From the NCBI GenBank assembly GCA_902765305.1, contig CACWZI010000038.1:1-38653 (forward strand): a DNA stretch of 38,653 nucleotides, in the 5' to 3' direction. The stretch's first letter is position 1, and every line of letters starts with the position of its first letter. A program made the position numbers and the translations under genes. The stretch is from an uncultured Eubacteriales bacterium (GTDB lineage Bacteria > Bacillota > Clostridia > Christensenellales > Aristaeellaceae). This document shows, piece after piece, positions 1-7,234 of this stretch. The notes below the pieces were generated by a model that had not been told where the DNA came from, searched no databases, and saw only the letters and a list, made by a program, of their open reading frames with translations.

Positions 1-101
1 GTTGCCTTATCCTCCGTCCGAGCAGGGAGAGTATATCACGCTTTGTCCTCCGCTTCCCCTTGCTTAATCAAAATTGTCCTTGACATGGGGAGCACTTTAC
101 A
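1..101 (-). mobile_element. Putative end of an IS3-like insertion sequence (partial, runs off the left edge)
   Basis: Read on the minus strand, the segment at 101-75 starts TGTAAAGTGCTCCCC and finishes TCAAGGACA, the TG...CA layout of IS3-family terminal repeats. The sequence then continues leftward to a GGAGG ribosome binding site about 10 bases from the window edge, where a transposase orfA would begin just outside. That the end is IS3-type is recognised from the look of the repeat. No transposase codons lie inside the window, so the element is inferred. Confidence 0.4.
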
Positions 102-132
102 GGCCCAGCAGCTTCCAATTGCGGTTCATCAT
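97..132 (-). pseudogene. Start of an interrupted leftward gene (MMNRNWKLLG...)
   Basis: An ATG pair at 132 is preceded on the minus strand by AGGAAAGG (151-144) and reads MMNRNWKLLG before entering the putative IS end at 101. The stop codon at 99-97 is made of insertion-sequence bases (TGTAA). A near-consensus minus-strand promoter lies at 335-364. Positive and hydrophobic residues at the start could open a signal peptide, but only ten host codons remain. The reading is that an expressed gene was broken by insertion. No function can be given. Confidence 0.35.
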
Positions 133-195
133 CTTCGTACCATCCTTTCCTCTCGTTCGTTCAGCCTTGAAAACAAAAACAGCGCGCATCCCCAA

Positions 196-286
196 AGATA
201 ACGATCTTCGGAAATGCGTGCGGAGGAAAAGCGGCGCTACGGGGTATGCGACCGTTTTCCAGTCCGCCATACCCCCCCCCCGGGTT
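196..286 (-). other. Structured leader with two hairpins upstream of the interrupted gene
   Basis: GGGGTATG at 240-247 pairs with CATACCCC at 279-286, with a few more pairs inside. A second small stem, AAGAT-AACG-ATCTT, lies at about 196-209. Both fall between the minus-strand promoter at 335-364 and the start codon at 132, so they would sit in a leader of roughly 200 bases. There is no clear U tract. The run of nine C residues at 283-291 could be a sequencing or slippage hot spot. Confidence 0.3.
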
Positions 287-334
287 ATTTTAAGCTAACT
301 TAACTATACCGGAGAGGGCATATGAATTTATGGC

Positions 335-364
335 ATTATAACATCTGCATATCATTTTTGTCAA
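335..364 (-). promoter_or_regulatory. Sigma-A type promoter reading leftward
   Basis: On the minus strand TTGACA (364-359), an 18-base spacer and TATAAT (340-335) match both consensus hexamers exactly. The nearest downstream start on that strand is the truncated frame at 132. The remaining DNA from 365 to 483 is AT-rich, and I see no gene in it. Confidence 0.6.
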
Positions 365-483
365 TATGATTTTTGAGAAATTATTACTTTTGTGGCGATT
401 TCATTGTAAGATTATGGCTGCAGGGGCAATCACGCCATTTGCTATATATAGTTTAAATTTTGTCGCATTCCCGCGCCCCGTGA

Positions 484-512
484 TTGACGGCATTGCGGGG
501 TTGTGCTATACT
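484..512 (+). promoter_or_regulatory. pckA promoter
   Basis: TTGACG (484-489), a 17-base spacer and TATACT (507-512) form a sigma-A type promoter about 35 bases before the pckA start codon. Confidence 0.65.
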
Positions 513-546
513 TATCCCAAATCCAAGGGAAAGAGGTAAGAACACA

Positions 547-2163
547 ATGGCGAAGATCGATCTGACCAAATACGGCATTACCGGCACGACCGAGATCGTG
601 TACAATCCCTCCTACGAATATCTCTACGAGGCCGAGATGGACCCGTCCCTCACCGGCTATGACGTGGGCGTGAATACCGAGCTGGGCGCGGTGAACGTGA
701 TGACCGGCATCTACACCGGCCGCTCCCCCAAGGACAAGTACATCGTCATGGACGAAAACAGCAAGGACACCGTTTGGTGGACCACCGAGGGCTACAAGAA
801 CGACAACCATCCCATGACCGAGCAGACCTGGGAGGTCGTCAAGAAGCTGGCCAAGGATCAGCTGTCCGGTGGCAAGAAGCTGTATGTCGTGGACGCCTTC
901 TGCGGCGCCAACAAGGACACCCGCATGGCCATCCGCTTCATCATGGAGGTCGCCTGGCAGGCCCACTTCGTGACCAACATGTTCATCAAGCCCACCGAGG
1001 AAGAGCTGAAGGACTTCACCCCCGACTTCGTGGTCTACACCGCCTCCAAGGCCAAGTGCGAGAACTACAAGGAGCTGGGCCTCAATTCCGAGACCGTCGT
1101 GGCCTTCAACGTGTCCAGCCGTGAGCAGGTCATCATCAACACCTGGTACGGCGGCGAGATGAAGAAGGGCATGTTCTCCATGATGAACTACTACCTGCCC
1201 CTGAAGGGCATCGCCGCCATGCACTGCTCGGCCAACACCGACATGAACGGCGAGAACACCGCTATCTTCTTCGGCCTGTCCGGCACCGGCAAGACCACCC
1301 TGTCCACCGACCCCAAGCGCCTGCTGATCGGCGACGACGAGCACGGCTGGGACGACAACGGCGTGTTCAACTTCGAGGGCGGCTGCTATGCCAAGGTCAT
1401 CAACCTGGACAAGGAATCCGAGCCCGACATCTACAACGCCATCAAGCGCAACGCGCTGCTTGAGAACGTGACCGTGGACAAGGACGGCAAGATCGACTTC
1501 GCCGACAAGTCCGTCACCGAGAACACCCGCGTGTCCTATCCCATCGAGCACATCGAGAAGATCGTCAAGAACGTGCGGCCCGTGTCCTCCGGCCCCGCGG
1601 CCCAGAACGTCATCTTCCTGAGCGCGGACGCCTTCGGCGTGTTGCCCCCGGTCAGCATCCTGACCCCCGAGCAGACCAAGTACTACTTCCTGTCCGGCTT
1701 CACCGCCAAGCTGGCCGGCACCGAGCGCGGCATCACCGAGCCCACCCCCACCTTCTCTGCCTGCTTCGGCCAGGCCTTCCTGGAGCTGCATCCCACCAAG
1801 TATGCCGAGGAGCTGGTGAAGCGCATGGAGATGTCCGGCGCGAAGGCCTACCTGGTGAACACCGGCTGGAACGGCACCGGCAAGCGCATCTCCATCAAGG
1901 ATACCCGCGGCATCATCGACGCCATCCTGGGCGGCGCGATCCTCAAGGCGCCCACCAAGAAGATCCCCTACTTCAACTTCGAAGTGCCCACCGAGCTGGA
2001 AGGCGTTGACACCGGCATACTGGATCCCCGCGACACCTACAAGGACGCCGCCGATTGGGATACCAAGGCCAAGGATCTGGCCGGCCGCTTCATCAAGAAC
2101 TTCGTCAAGTACGAGAGCAACGAGGCGGGCAAGGCCCTGGTCGCCGCCGGTCCCCAGCTGTAA
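547..2163 (+). CDS. pckA: Phosphoenolpyruvate carboxykinase (ATP)
   Basis: Converts oxaloacetate and ATP to PEP, CO2 and ADP in the cytoplasm. In gut anaerobes it often runs in the CO2-fixing direction. The 538-residue product has the usual length of the ATP-dependent family. The kinase-1a P-loop [11 protein letters not shown] is at residues 243-253, followed by [10 protein letters not shown], which carries metal-binding acidic residues. The N-terminal third contains [22 protein letters not shown], typical of the family. The start at 547 is set by AAGAGGT nine bases upstream; the frame stays open upstream to 484, but those codons overlap the promoter. Codon use is very GC-rich and strongly biased, as in a highly expressed gene. 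The gene stands alone, with its own promoter and a terminator at 2179-2216. Confidence 0.97.
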   Translation: MAKIDLTKYGITGTTEIVYNPSYEYLYEAEMDPSLTGYDVGVNTELGAVNVMTGIYTGRSPKDKYIVMDENSKDTVWWTTEGYKNDNHPMTEQTWEVVKKLAKDQLSGGKKLYVVDAFCGANKDTRMAIRFIMEVAWQAHFVTNMFIKPTEEELKDFTPDFVVYTASKAKCENYKELGLNSETVVAFNVSSREQVIINTWYGGEMKKGMFSMMNYYLPLKGIAAMHCSANTDMNGENTAIFFGLSGTGKTTLSTDPKRLLIGDDEHGWDDNGVFNFEGGCYAKVINLDKESEPDIYNAIKRNALLENVTVDKDGKIDFADKSVTENTRVSYPIEHIEKIVKNVRPVSSGPAAQNVIFLSADAFGVLPPVSILTPEQTKYYFLSGFTAKLAGTERGITEPTPTFSACFGQAFLELHPTKYAEELVKRMEMSGAKAYLVNTGWNGTGKRISIKDTRGIIDAILGGAILKAPTKKIPYFNFEVPTELEGVDTGILDPRDTYKDAADWDTKAKDLAGRFIKNFVKYESNEAGKALVAAGPQL

Positions 2164-2178
2164 GCGGAGAAATAATAT

Positions 2179-2216
2179 GCGGGTGTGAGTTTTCCCTCAC
2201 ATCCGCGTTCTATTTC
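2179..2216 (+). terminator. Terminator after pckA
   Basis: GCGGGTGTGAG (2179-2189) pairs with CTCACATCCGC (2196-2206) with one G-U pair and a six-base loop, followed by GTTCTATTTC. Confidence 0.65.
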
Positions 2217-2245
2217 ATCAAGCTATCACTATGGAGGATGGATTG

Positions 2246-2764
2246 ATGGGTATTTATGACAGGGATTGGTATAAAAAAGCTTATCAGGAAAAAGAAACCA
2301 AATACGGCAAGGATTTCACAAATAATTCCAATCATTCCGAGGACAAACCAAAGAATGAGAAAGGCGCTTCATATAAGCAGGAATTCTATAGTCAAAATGT
2401 GAATAGACCTTCTAACAACGTAACCATGTCCTTTGGAGATGACCCGAATGATTCCAGCAAAATAATAGGATTGGGTGTTTGTCCAAGATGCTACAACATG
2501 TTCCGCGTGCGTACCCCCAAGCGGGCATTGTATGAATACAATTATACATGCCCTTTGTGTAAGCAAAAGATTTATGTTCGAAGCGACAAGCCCCGTTCCA
2601 AAGCAGCTAAGGTTGCAAGAGGGCTTTTCTATGGCATAGGCATTGTATGCATCGTCATCATCGCGTTTGTTCTGATTTCTTCCTATATCAGTACCGTGTC
2701 ACCCGAATACAAATCGTGGTTCACACGCTTTATAGTATCAGTCGCATCCTTCTTTATCAAATGA
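2246..2764 (+). CDS. Zinc-ribbon single-pass membrane protein of unknown function
   Basis: The 172-residue product opens with GIYDRDWYKKAY, a short motif also seen at the N terminus of some membrane-protease and retropepsin-like proteins of Firmicutes. A low-complexity Asn/Lys-rich linker follows, then a zinc ribbon with CxxC pairs at residues 79/82 and 102/105. One hydrophobic helix at about 128-148 (GLFYGIGIVCIVIIAFVLIS) precedes a short tail, so the ribbon is probably cytoplasmic. The start at 2246 is preferred because GGAGGAT at 2233-2239 sits six bases upstream; an ATG at 2231 overlaps that site. The gene is clearly less GC-rich than pckA. Its role is unknown. Confidence 0.75.
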   Translation: MGIYDRDWYKKAYQEKETKYGKDFTNNSNHSEDKPKNEKGASYKQEFYSQNVNRPSNNVTMSFGDDPNDSSKIIGLGVCPRCYNMFRVRTPKRALYEYNYTCPLCKQKIYVRSDKPRSKAAKVARGLFYGIGIVCIVIIAFVLISSYISTVSPEYKSWFTRFIVSVASFFIK

Positions 2765-2947
2765 AGCGTCTATCCCGTTATGAACCAGGGGATTACAGCG
2801 TTGCTGCTTCATCTACGGATTATTTTAGCGACGGCGTCTAAGCAGCCAAGGTATTCTCGCTAAACCAAGAGCGCCTATGGTGGCGCCGCCGCTACATGAT
2901 TTCTCACCACCATACCAGAATCAGCGATCAGCCCATTCCAATCAGCA
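2765..2947. other. Gene-free spacer with a half repeat
   Basis: No gene is seen. TATGGTGG (2876-2883) pairs with CCACCATA (2907-2914) around a loop containing GCCGCCGCTACATG, a 14-mer shared with the palindromic repeat at 15328-15378. It could serve as a weak end structure for the convergent genes but has no U tract. Confidence 0.35.
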
Positions 2948-3697
2948 CTACTTACGTCCCTTCCCGCCTTCCTCTGCCTCGACGATGCTCTCCGGAGTCT
3001 CGTCGGCCTTGTCGTTCACCTTTTGCAGGGCCTTGAAGATTTCCTGCATCTTGTAGTCGGTCTCGGTGATCACGTCGGCGCAGGCCCGCAGCTCGTCCAC
3101 GATGGACTGGGGCACCTCGGCGGGGGCCTTGTAGCGGATGCCGTGCTCCAGCGTGGCCCAGAAGTCCATGGCGACGGTTCGGATCTGGATCTCAACGGGA
3201 ATGTACAGCTTGCCCTGGGACACGTACACCGGCACGTCCACCACGATGTGCAGGCTGCGGTAGCCGTTGGGCTTCGGATTTTTTATGTAATTCTTCTCCA
3301 GGATCAGCGAAATATCGTCCTGCGCCAGCAGCAGATCCGCAATGCGGTAGATGTCGTCCACATACCGGCAGACCACGCGCACGCCCGCGATGTCGTGCAG
3401 CGTCTTCTTCGCACAGGATATGGAAATGGGATAGCCCAGGCTGTGCAGCTTCCGCACGATGCTACCCAGGGTCTTGACCCGGCTCTCCATGTGGTGAATC
3501 GGATTGTGCATGTACTTGAAGGAAAATTCGCTGTCCATCGTCTGCAGGCGGGCGTTGATCTCGCGGATCGCCGCCTCGTAGATGCCCTTGATCTGGGCAT
3601 ACTCCCGGCGAAGCTCCTCCATGGCGTAATTGATCCCGACGTTTACGGGCCGCACCTCGATCTTGACCTTGGCCACCGCCGGTTTGTTCTGTTCCAT
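2948..3697 (-). CDS. Small alarmone synthetase (GTP pyrophosphokinase, RelP/RelQ type)
   Basis: Transfers pyrophosphate from ATP to GTP or GDP to make (p)ppGpp. The 249-residue protein has only the synthetase domain, with no hydrolase, TGS or ACT domain. Family motifs are visible: RVVCRYVDDIYR at 107-118, PKPNGYRSLH at 141-150, EIQIRT at 169-174 and DFWATLEH at 178-185, the last two typical of Bacillus YjbM/YwaC-like enzymes. The tail is acidic and then ends Gly-Lys-Arg-rich. The start at 3697 is fixed by AGGGGG seven bases upstream; the frame stays open further 5' but overlaps the CBS gene. It follows the CBS-domain gene by 11 bases, so the two are probably co-transcribed and may act together. 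Confidence 0.92.
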   Translation of the reverse strand: MEQNKPAVAKVKIEVRPVNVGINYAMEELRREYAQIKGIYEAAIREINARLQTMDSEFSFKYMHNPIHHMESRVKTLGSIVRKLHSLGYPISISCAKKTLHDIAGVRVVCRYVDDIYRIADLLLAQDDISLILEKNYIKNPKPNGYRSLHIVVDVPVYVSQGKLYIPVEIQIRTVAMDFWATLEHGIRYKAPAEVPQSIVDELRACADVITETDYKMQEIFKALQKVNDKADETPESIVEAEEGGKGRK

Positions 3698-3708
3698 ACG
3701 GGTTCCCC

Positions 3709-4431
3709 CTAATGTCTGTCTTTCAAGGCATCCCAGGGCGTGAGCATCGCCAGCACCTGGGAATGCTGCCCGCCGTCCTCGGTGATGAACACCACCGCCA
3801 GGCGGCGATTTGGCCCCTGTCGCTTTTCGAAGGCCTTGCGCACCGCGGTCATCGTGATGGTGGGATCGAAGAACAGGTAATCGTCGGTGCGCTCGTTGTC
3901 CACGCTCAGCGCCTTTTTCAGGTCGCCGATGCGCAGGTCGTCTCCCAGATTCGCGAATCCCTTGTCGCCCAGGAAGCTCATCAGGGCTCCGGCGCTGAAC
4001 ACGCCCACCAGCCCCGTCTTGTCCCGCACGGGCACGTGGGAATAGCCCATGCGCATCATGTGGCGCATCACGTCCAGCGCGAAATCGTTGGGATGGGCAA
4101 ACATGATCCTGTCCCCGGGCGTGCCGCAATCCACCGCCAGACGCGGCCGCTGGACATAGTCCACGATCCCGCTCAGAAGCTCGACGACCCCCTCGGAGGG
4201 CTCCACCACCGGCTGTCCGTCCACATCGTCATTGTGGGCCAGCAGGTTTCGTATCTCACGGCACATGTCCAGGTCTGCCCGGCAGGGCGTGCTGTCCGGA
4301 TCGTGGAGATACTCCATCACCACGCTGCCCGAGGAGACCCGCTTGTCGCTGTATCGCTTCTCCAGAAGGCCCTCCAGCCTTCGGTACAGCTTTAAAAACC
4401 GTTCTGAGCGCAACCCTTGTTGCATCTCCAC
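3709..4431 (-). CDS. CBS-pair protein with a helical, HEPN-like N-terminal region
   Basis: The 240-residue protein has a charged helical N-terminal part (about 1-90) and a CBS pair (about 95-240), recognisable from SHVPVRDKTGLVGVFSAGALM and the later RRLAVVFITEDG...HSQVLAMLTPWD block. CBS pairs usually bind adenine nucleotides. The N-terminal part contains REIRNLLAH, in which R61-N-L-L-A-H66 fits the R-x4-H signature of HEPN RNase-like domains; this is a pattern match only. The start is GTG at 4431 with an alternative ATG at 4425; AAAGGGGG lies nine bases before the GTG. Its own promoter is at 4455-4483. Eleven bases separate it from the alarmone synthetase downstream, suggesting a nucleotide-sensing partner of (p)ppGpp synthesis. 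Confidence 0.75.
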   Translation of the reverse strand: MEMQQGLRSERFLKLYRRLEGLLEKRYSDKRVSSGSVVMEYLHDPDSTPCRADLDMCREIRNLLAHNDDVDGQPVVEPSEGVVELLSGIVDYVQRPRLAVDCGTPGDRIMFAHPNDFALDVMRHMMRMGYSHVPVRDKTGLVGVFSAGALMSFLGDKGFANLGDDLRIGDLKKALSVDNERTDDYLFFDPTITMTAVRKAFEKRQGPNRRLAVVFITEDGGQHSQVLAMLTPWDALKDRH

Positions 4432-4454
4432 CCGCCTCGGCCCCCTTTAATCAT

Positions 4455-4483
4455 ATCATAACATATTCCAGAGCAGATTGCAA
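4455..4483 (-). promoter_or_regulatory. Promoter of the CBS/alarmone synthetase pair
   Basis: On the minus strand TTGCAA (4483-4478), 17 bases, TATGAT (4460-4455), within the 66-base gap after rsmA. Confidence 0.5.
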
Positions 4484-4497
4484 TATATCCCCGGATA

Positions 4498-5370
4498 TTA
4501 ACTGGCGATATCGCAGATGGCGTCGGCCACCCGGCACAGCTCGCCGAGGTCCAATGCCTCTCCCCGCACCCGCTCTTCCACGCCCGCCGTCGCCAAAACG
4601 GCCTTCGCCTGCTGTTGGTCCAACCCGAAGGCGGCCTTCAGGTTGTTGGCCAGGGTCTTGCGGCGCATGGCGAAGGCGGCGCGGATCAGCCTGCGAAAGA
4701 GCTGCTCGTCCCTCGGCGTGACGACTGGCGTTTCATGCCGGTCGATGCGTATGAAGCGGCTGGTGACGTGGGGCGGCGGATCGAAGGCCTCCGCCGGCAC
4801 CTCGGCCAGCACCCGCGGCTGCCCGTAGTATTGCAGCTCCGCCGCCAGGGCGCACCACTGCTTGCCGTCCGGCGCGGACATGATCCGCTCGGCAGCCTCC
4901 CTCTGCACCATGATGCAGATGTCCGTGGGTGGCTGGGGCAGCGCCGTCAGCTTCAGGAGAATGTCCGCAGTGATGTAGTACGGCAGATTTGCCACCACGC
5001 GGTAATCCCCGCCGCCGAATTCCCGCTGCGCAAGCGTGACCACGTCGGTTTTTAGGATATCGCCATAGTGGACCATCACGTTGTCGCAGTCCGACAGTAC
5101 CTCGCCCAGCACCGGCTCCAGCCCCCGGTCCAGCTCCACCGCCAATACGCGCCTGCATCGCCGGGCCAGCAGCGCCGTCATGAGTCCCGCGCCTGGCCCG
5201 ATCTCGAGTACGCAGTCATCCGGCGAGAGGGCCGCTTCGTCCAGAAGGTGCCCAATCAGCCCCTCGGACAGTAGAAAGTTCTGCCCCAGACTGTGAGTGT
5301 TGTGAAAGCGGTGCTTTTCCAGGGCGACCCTGGCCCGCAGCTCGGCGGATGGGGTTGCGTATTGTGACAT
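4498..5370 (-). CDS. rsmA: 16S rRNA (adenine(1518)-N6/adenine(1519)-N6)-dimethyltransferase
   Basis: Dimethylates two adjacent adenines in the 3' hairpin of 16S rRNA during 30S assembly, using S-adenosylmethionine (KsgA family). The 290-residue protein shows the family opening HSLGQNFL, the SAM-binding loop EIGPGAG at 56-62, ELDR at 80-82 and the catalytic NLPYY at 128-132, then the C-terminal helical domain with FAMRRKTLANNL. The start at 5370 follows GGAGG by six bases; 17 in-frame codons further upstream overlap the spacer hairpin and are not likely to be translated. It lies 83 bases downstream of upp on the same strand. Confidence 0.96.
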   Translation of the reverse strand: MSQYATPSAELRARVALEKHRFHNTHSLGQNFLLSEGLIGHLLDEAALSPDDCVLEIGPGAGLMTALLARRCRRVLAVELDRGLEPVLGEVLSDCDNVMVHYGDILKTDVVTLAQREFGGGDYRVVANLPYYITADILLKLTALPQPPTDICIMVQREAAERIMSAPDGKQWCALAAELQYYGQPRVLAEVPAEAFDPPPHVTSRFIRIDRHETPVVTPRDEQLFRRLIRAAFAMRRKTLANNLKAAFGLDQQQAKAVLATAGVEERVRGEALDLGELCRVADAICDIAS

Positions 5371-5397
5371 AAATGCCTCCAGTAAAACATAAATACG

Positions 5398-5435
5398 CCC
5401 GCGCGCCGTGACGGTACACACCCCATGCGCGCGGG
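5398..5435 (-). terminator. Candidate terminator after upp
   Basis: CCCGCGCGC (5398-5406) pairs perfectly with GCGCGCGGG (5427-5435) around a 20-base loop. On the minus strand the following bases are CGTATTTATGTTTTAC, a poor U tract, so readthrough into rsmA is likely. Confidence 0.4.
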
Positions 5436-5453
5436 TCCTTTGCTTTGGTTTTT

Positions 5454-6083
5454 TTACTTCGTGCCGTACAGGCGGTCGCCTGCGTCGCCCAGGCCGGGCA
5501 CGATGTACTTGTTCTCATTCAGCTTTTCATCGATGGCGGCGATGTAGATATCCACATCCGGGTGCGCCGCCTGGACGGCGGCCACGCCCTCGGGGCAGCC
5601 CACCAGACACATCAGCGTGACGGACTTGCAGCCGCGCTGTTTGATGAAGTCGATGGCCGCCACGGAGGAGCCTCCGGTAGCCAGCATCGGGTCCACCACG
5701 ATCAGGTCGCGCTCCGCTACGTCGTAGGGCAGCTTGCAGTAGTATTCCACGGGCTTGTGGGTCTCGGGGTCGCGGTACAGGCCGATATGGCCGACCTTCG
5801 CCGTGGGCACCAGGTTCAGCATGCCGTTGACCATGCCCAGGCCGGCGCGCAGGATCGGCACGATGCCCAGCTTCTTGCCGGCAATGATCTTCGACTTGCA
5901 CTTCTTGATGGGCGTTTCGATCTCGATCTCTTCCATCGGAAGATCACGGGTGACCTCATAGCCCATCAGCATGGTGATTTCCTCCAGCAGCTGGCGGAAA
6001 TCCTTGTTGCCGCAATCCTTATCGCGCATCAGGGTTAATTTATGCTGTACAAGGGGATGATCCACCACAACGACTTTGCTCAT
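5454..6083 (-). CDS. upp: Uracil phosphoribosyltransferase
   Basis: Makes UMP from uracil and PRPP in pyrimidine salvage. The 209-residue length is standard. The PRPP-binding loop DPMLATGGS is at 131-139, and the C-terminal uracil-binding [13 protein letters not shown] ending is conserved. LRAGLGM at 79-84 and the N-terminal [10 protein letters not shown] are also typical. The start at 6083 has GGGAGG seven bases upstream. Its own promoter is at 6119-6147, with a palindrome just upstream of it. purR lies 113 bases upstream on the same strand, so regulation of purine and pyrimidine genes meets here. Confidence 0.96.
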   Translation of the reverse strand: MSKVVVVDHPLVQHKLTLMRDKDCGNKDFRQLLEEITMLMGYEVTRDLPMEEIEIETPIKKCKSKIIAGKKLGIVPILRAGLGMVNGMLNLVPTAKVGHIGLYRDPETHKPVEYYCKLPYDVAERDLIVVDPMLATGGSSVAAIDFIKQRGCKSVTLMCLVGCPEGVAAVQAAHPDVDIYIAAIDEKLNENKYIVPGLGDAGDRLYGTK

Positions 6084-6118
6084 GTAATAACCTCCCTGAT
6101 TTATTCTTCCGACTGATT

Positions 6119-6147
6119 ATTATATATCATTTGCCGGTCAAAGGCAA
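6119..6147 (-). promoter_or_regulatory. upp promoter
   Basis: On the minus strand TTGCCT (6147-6142), 17 bases, TATAAT (6124-6119), 36 bases before the upp start codon. Confidence 0.55.
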
Positions 6148-6151
6148 TGAC

Positions 6152-6179
6152 AATTGTGTCACAATTCTATCTCACAATT
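6152..6179 (-). promoter_or_regulatory. Palindromic operator candidate upstream of upp
   Basis: AATTGTG (6152-6158) and CACAATT (6160-6166) form a palindrome around one base, with a third CACAATT half site at 6173-6179. It lies just upstream of the upp -35, where an activator or repressor could bind. The half site TTGTGA resembles Crp/Fnr or Rex half sites, but the spacing fits neither well. Confidence 0.35.
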
Positions 6180-6196
6180 CAACTGTCCCATGAGAA

Positions 6197-7015
6197 TTAT
6201 CGAAATTCCTCCGCCGGATGAATATTCGCGCAGCCCGTGACCGGGTCGAAGCCCTCCAGGATCAGCAGCGAGCGCACATTGTCCACGCGCTTCGCCTCCG
6301 GCTTGGCCGTGGCGATCATCACGCACACGCCCACCACCTCCGCCAGGAATTCCCGCATCAGGTCCACCATGCCCTGCAGCGTGCCGCCGCCCTTCATAAA
6401 GTCGTCCACGATCAGCGCCCGCTGGCCGGGGCTGACCGCCCGCCGGGTCAGGGCCATGGTCTCGATGCGGTCGTTGCCTCCCGCGATATAGTTGATCTTC
6501 ACGGCGCTGCCCTCGTAGGCGCGGCTGTCCCTGCGGGCGATGACCAGCGGCACGTCCAGCATGCGGGCCGTCATCAGCGCGATGGGGATGCCCTTGGTCT
6601 CCATCGTCAGCACAAAGTGGGGCTTGCTGTCATAGTATTGGGCAGCCAGGATCTCCCCCATCTGCTGGGCAACGCCGCCCTCCGCCGTGATATCCGAGGT
6701 GTACAGGAAGCCGCCCGGCAGCATCCGGCCGGGCTCGGTCAGTCGCCTGGCCACCGCATCGAGGGTCCTGCGAACCCTGGCGGGGCTGGGCATCGCCCGA
6801 TAGCGCACGCCGCCCGCCGCGCCGGCCACCGTCTCCACGCATCCCAGGTCGAAGCGGGCCAGCGAGGCGCTGACCAGATCGATGTCCTCGCTGATGGTGG
6901 ACTTCGCGGCCCCGAACAGCTCGCAGAATTCGCTGAGCGTATGGATGCGGTTGGGTGTGTCCATCAATATCCTGGTGAGCGCGCCAAGGCGCTCGTTGCG
7001 CTTGATTTTATCCAT
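6197..7015 (-). CDS. purR: Purine operon repressor (Bacillus-type PurR)
   Basis: A winged-helix DNA-binding domain (about 1-75, starting KIKRNERL with the TISEDIDLV recognition region) is joined to a phosphoribosyltransferase-fold effector domain that senses PRPP. The PRPP loop VDDFMKGGGT is at 203-212, and METKGIPIALMTA is also typical. The 272 residues compare with about 285 in Bacillus. The ATG at 7015 is preferred, with GAGG nine bases upstream; a TTG five codons earlier overlaps that site. Upstream DNA has sequences like PurR boxes (7029-7093), suggesting autoregulation. The gene leads a leftward run of upp, rsmA and the alarmone genes. Confidence 0.95.
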   Translation of the reverse strand: MDKIKRNERLGALTRILMDTPNRIHTLSEFCELFGAAKSTISEDIDLVSASLARFDLGCVETVAGAAGGVRYRAMPSPARVRRTLDAVARRLTEPGRMLPGGFLYTSDITAEGGVAQQMGEILAAQYYDSKPHFVLTMETKGIPIALMTARMLDVPLVIARRDSRAYEGSAVKINYIAGGNDRIETMALTRRAVSPGQRALIVDDFMKGGGTLQGMVDLMREFLAEVVGVCVMIATAKPEAKRVDNVRSLLILEGFDPVTGCANIHPAEEFR

Positions 7016-7028
7016 GCGTCCAAGCCTC

Positions 7029-7093
7029 AATTCCGAATATTTTTATCATTTGTCCCCATTATAATTCGGATTTGTTAGCTTTTCATCGGATTT
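7029..7093 (-). promoter_or_regulatory. purR control region with candidate PurR boxes
   Basis: AATTCCGAATATT (7029-7041, plus strand) and AAATCCGAATTAT (7073-7061, minus strand) each differ at one position from the Bacillus PurR box AWWWCCGAACWWT. They are in inverted orientation with 19 bases between them. A third, partial AAATCCGAT is at 7093-7085 on the minus strand. The second box overlaps a minus-strand TATAAT (7064-7059), the likely -10 of purR. No good -35 is seen. Confidence 0.5.
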
Positions 7094-7156
7094 CTGCAAA
7101 ATCGGGCAAATGCTACAAGTTTTAACCTTCATTTCCCCCTCGATCCAAGGTTGCGC

Positions 7157-7185
7157 TTGCAGCCGATTCGCATTTGCCTTATAAT
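7157..7185 (+). promoter_or_regulatory. murC promoter
   Basis: TTGCAG (7157-7162), 17 bases, TATAAT (7180-7185), 49 bases before the murC start codon. Confidence 0.6.
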
Positions 7186-7234
7186 GAATGTACAGGGGTT
7201 GGTCGATTCACAGCCCCGCATTGGAGGGATCTCG

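Noticed and set aside
74-298. A 74-codon plus-strand frame at the left end
   Set aside because: It crosses the putative IS end, has no ribosome binding site, and its composition (Arg/Ser/Pro-rich) looks like chance.
442-1791. Long minus-strand frames opposite pckA, and similar long frames opposite addA, the fusion gene and the flavoprotein gene
   Set aside because: These are shadows caused by strong third-position GC bias of the real genes; their products are Gly/His/Val/Leu-rich with no family motifs or ribosome binding sites.
3698-4129. An N-terminal extension of the alarmone synthetase
   Set aside because: The extra codons overlap the CBS gene in another frame; AGGGGG places the start at 3697.
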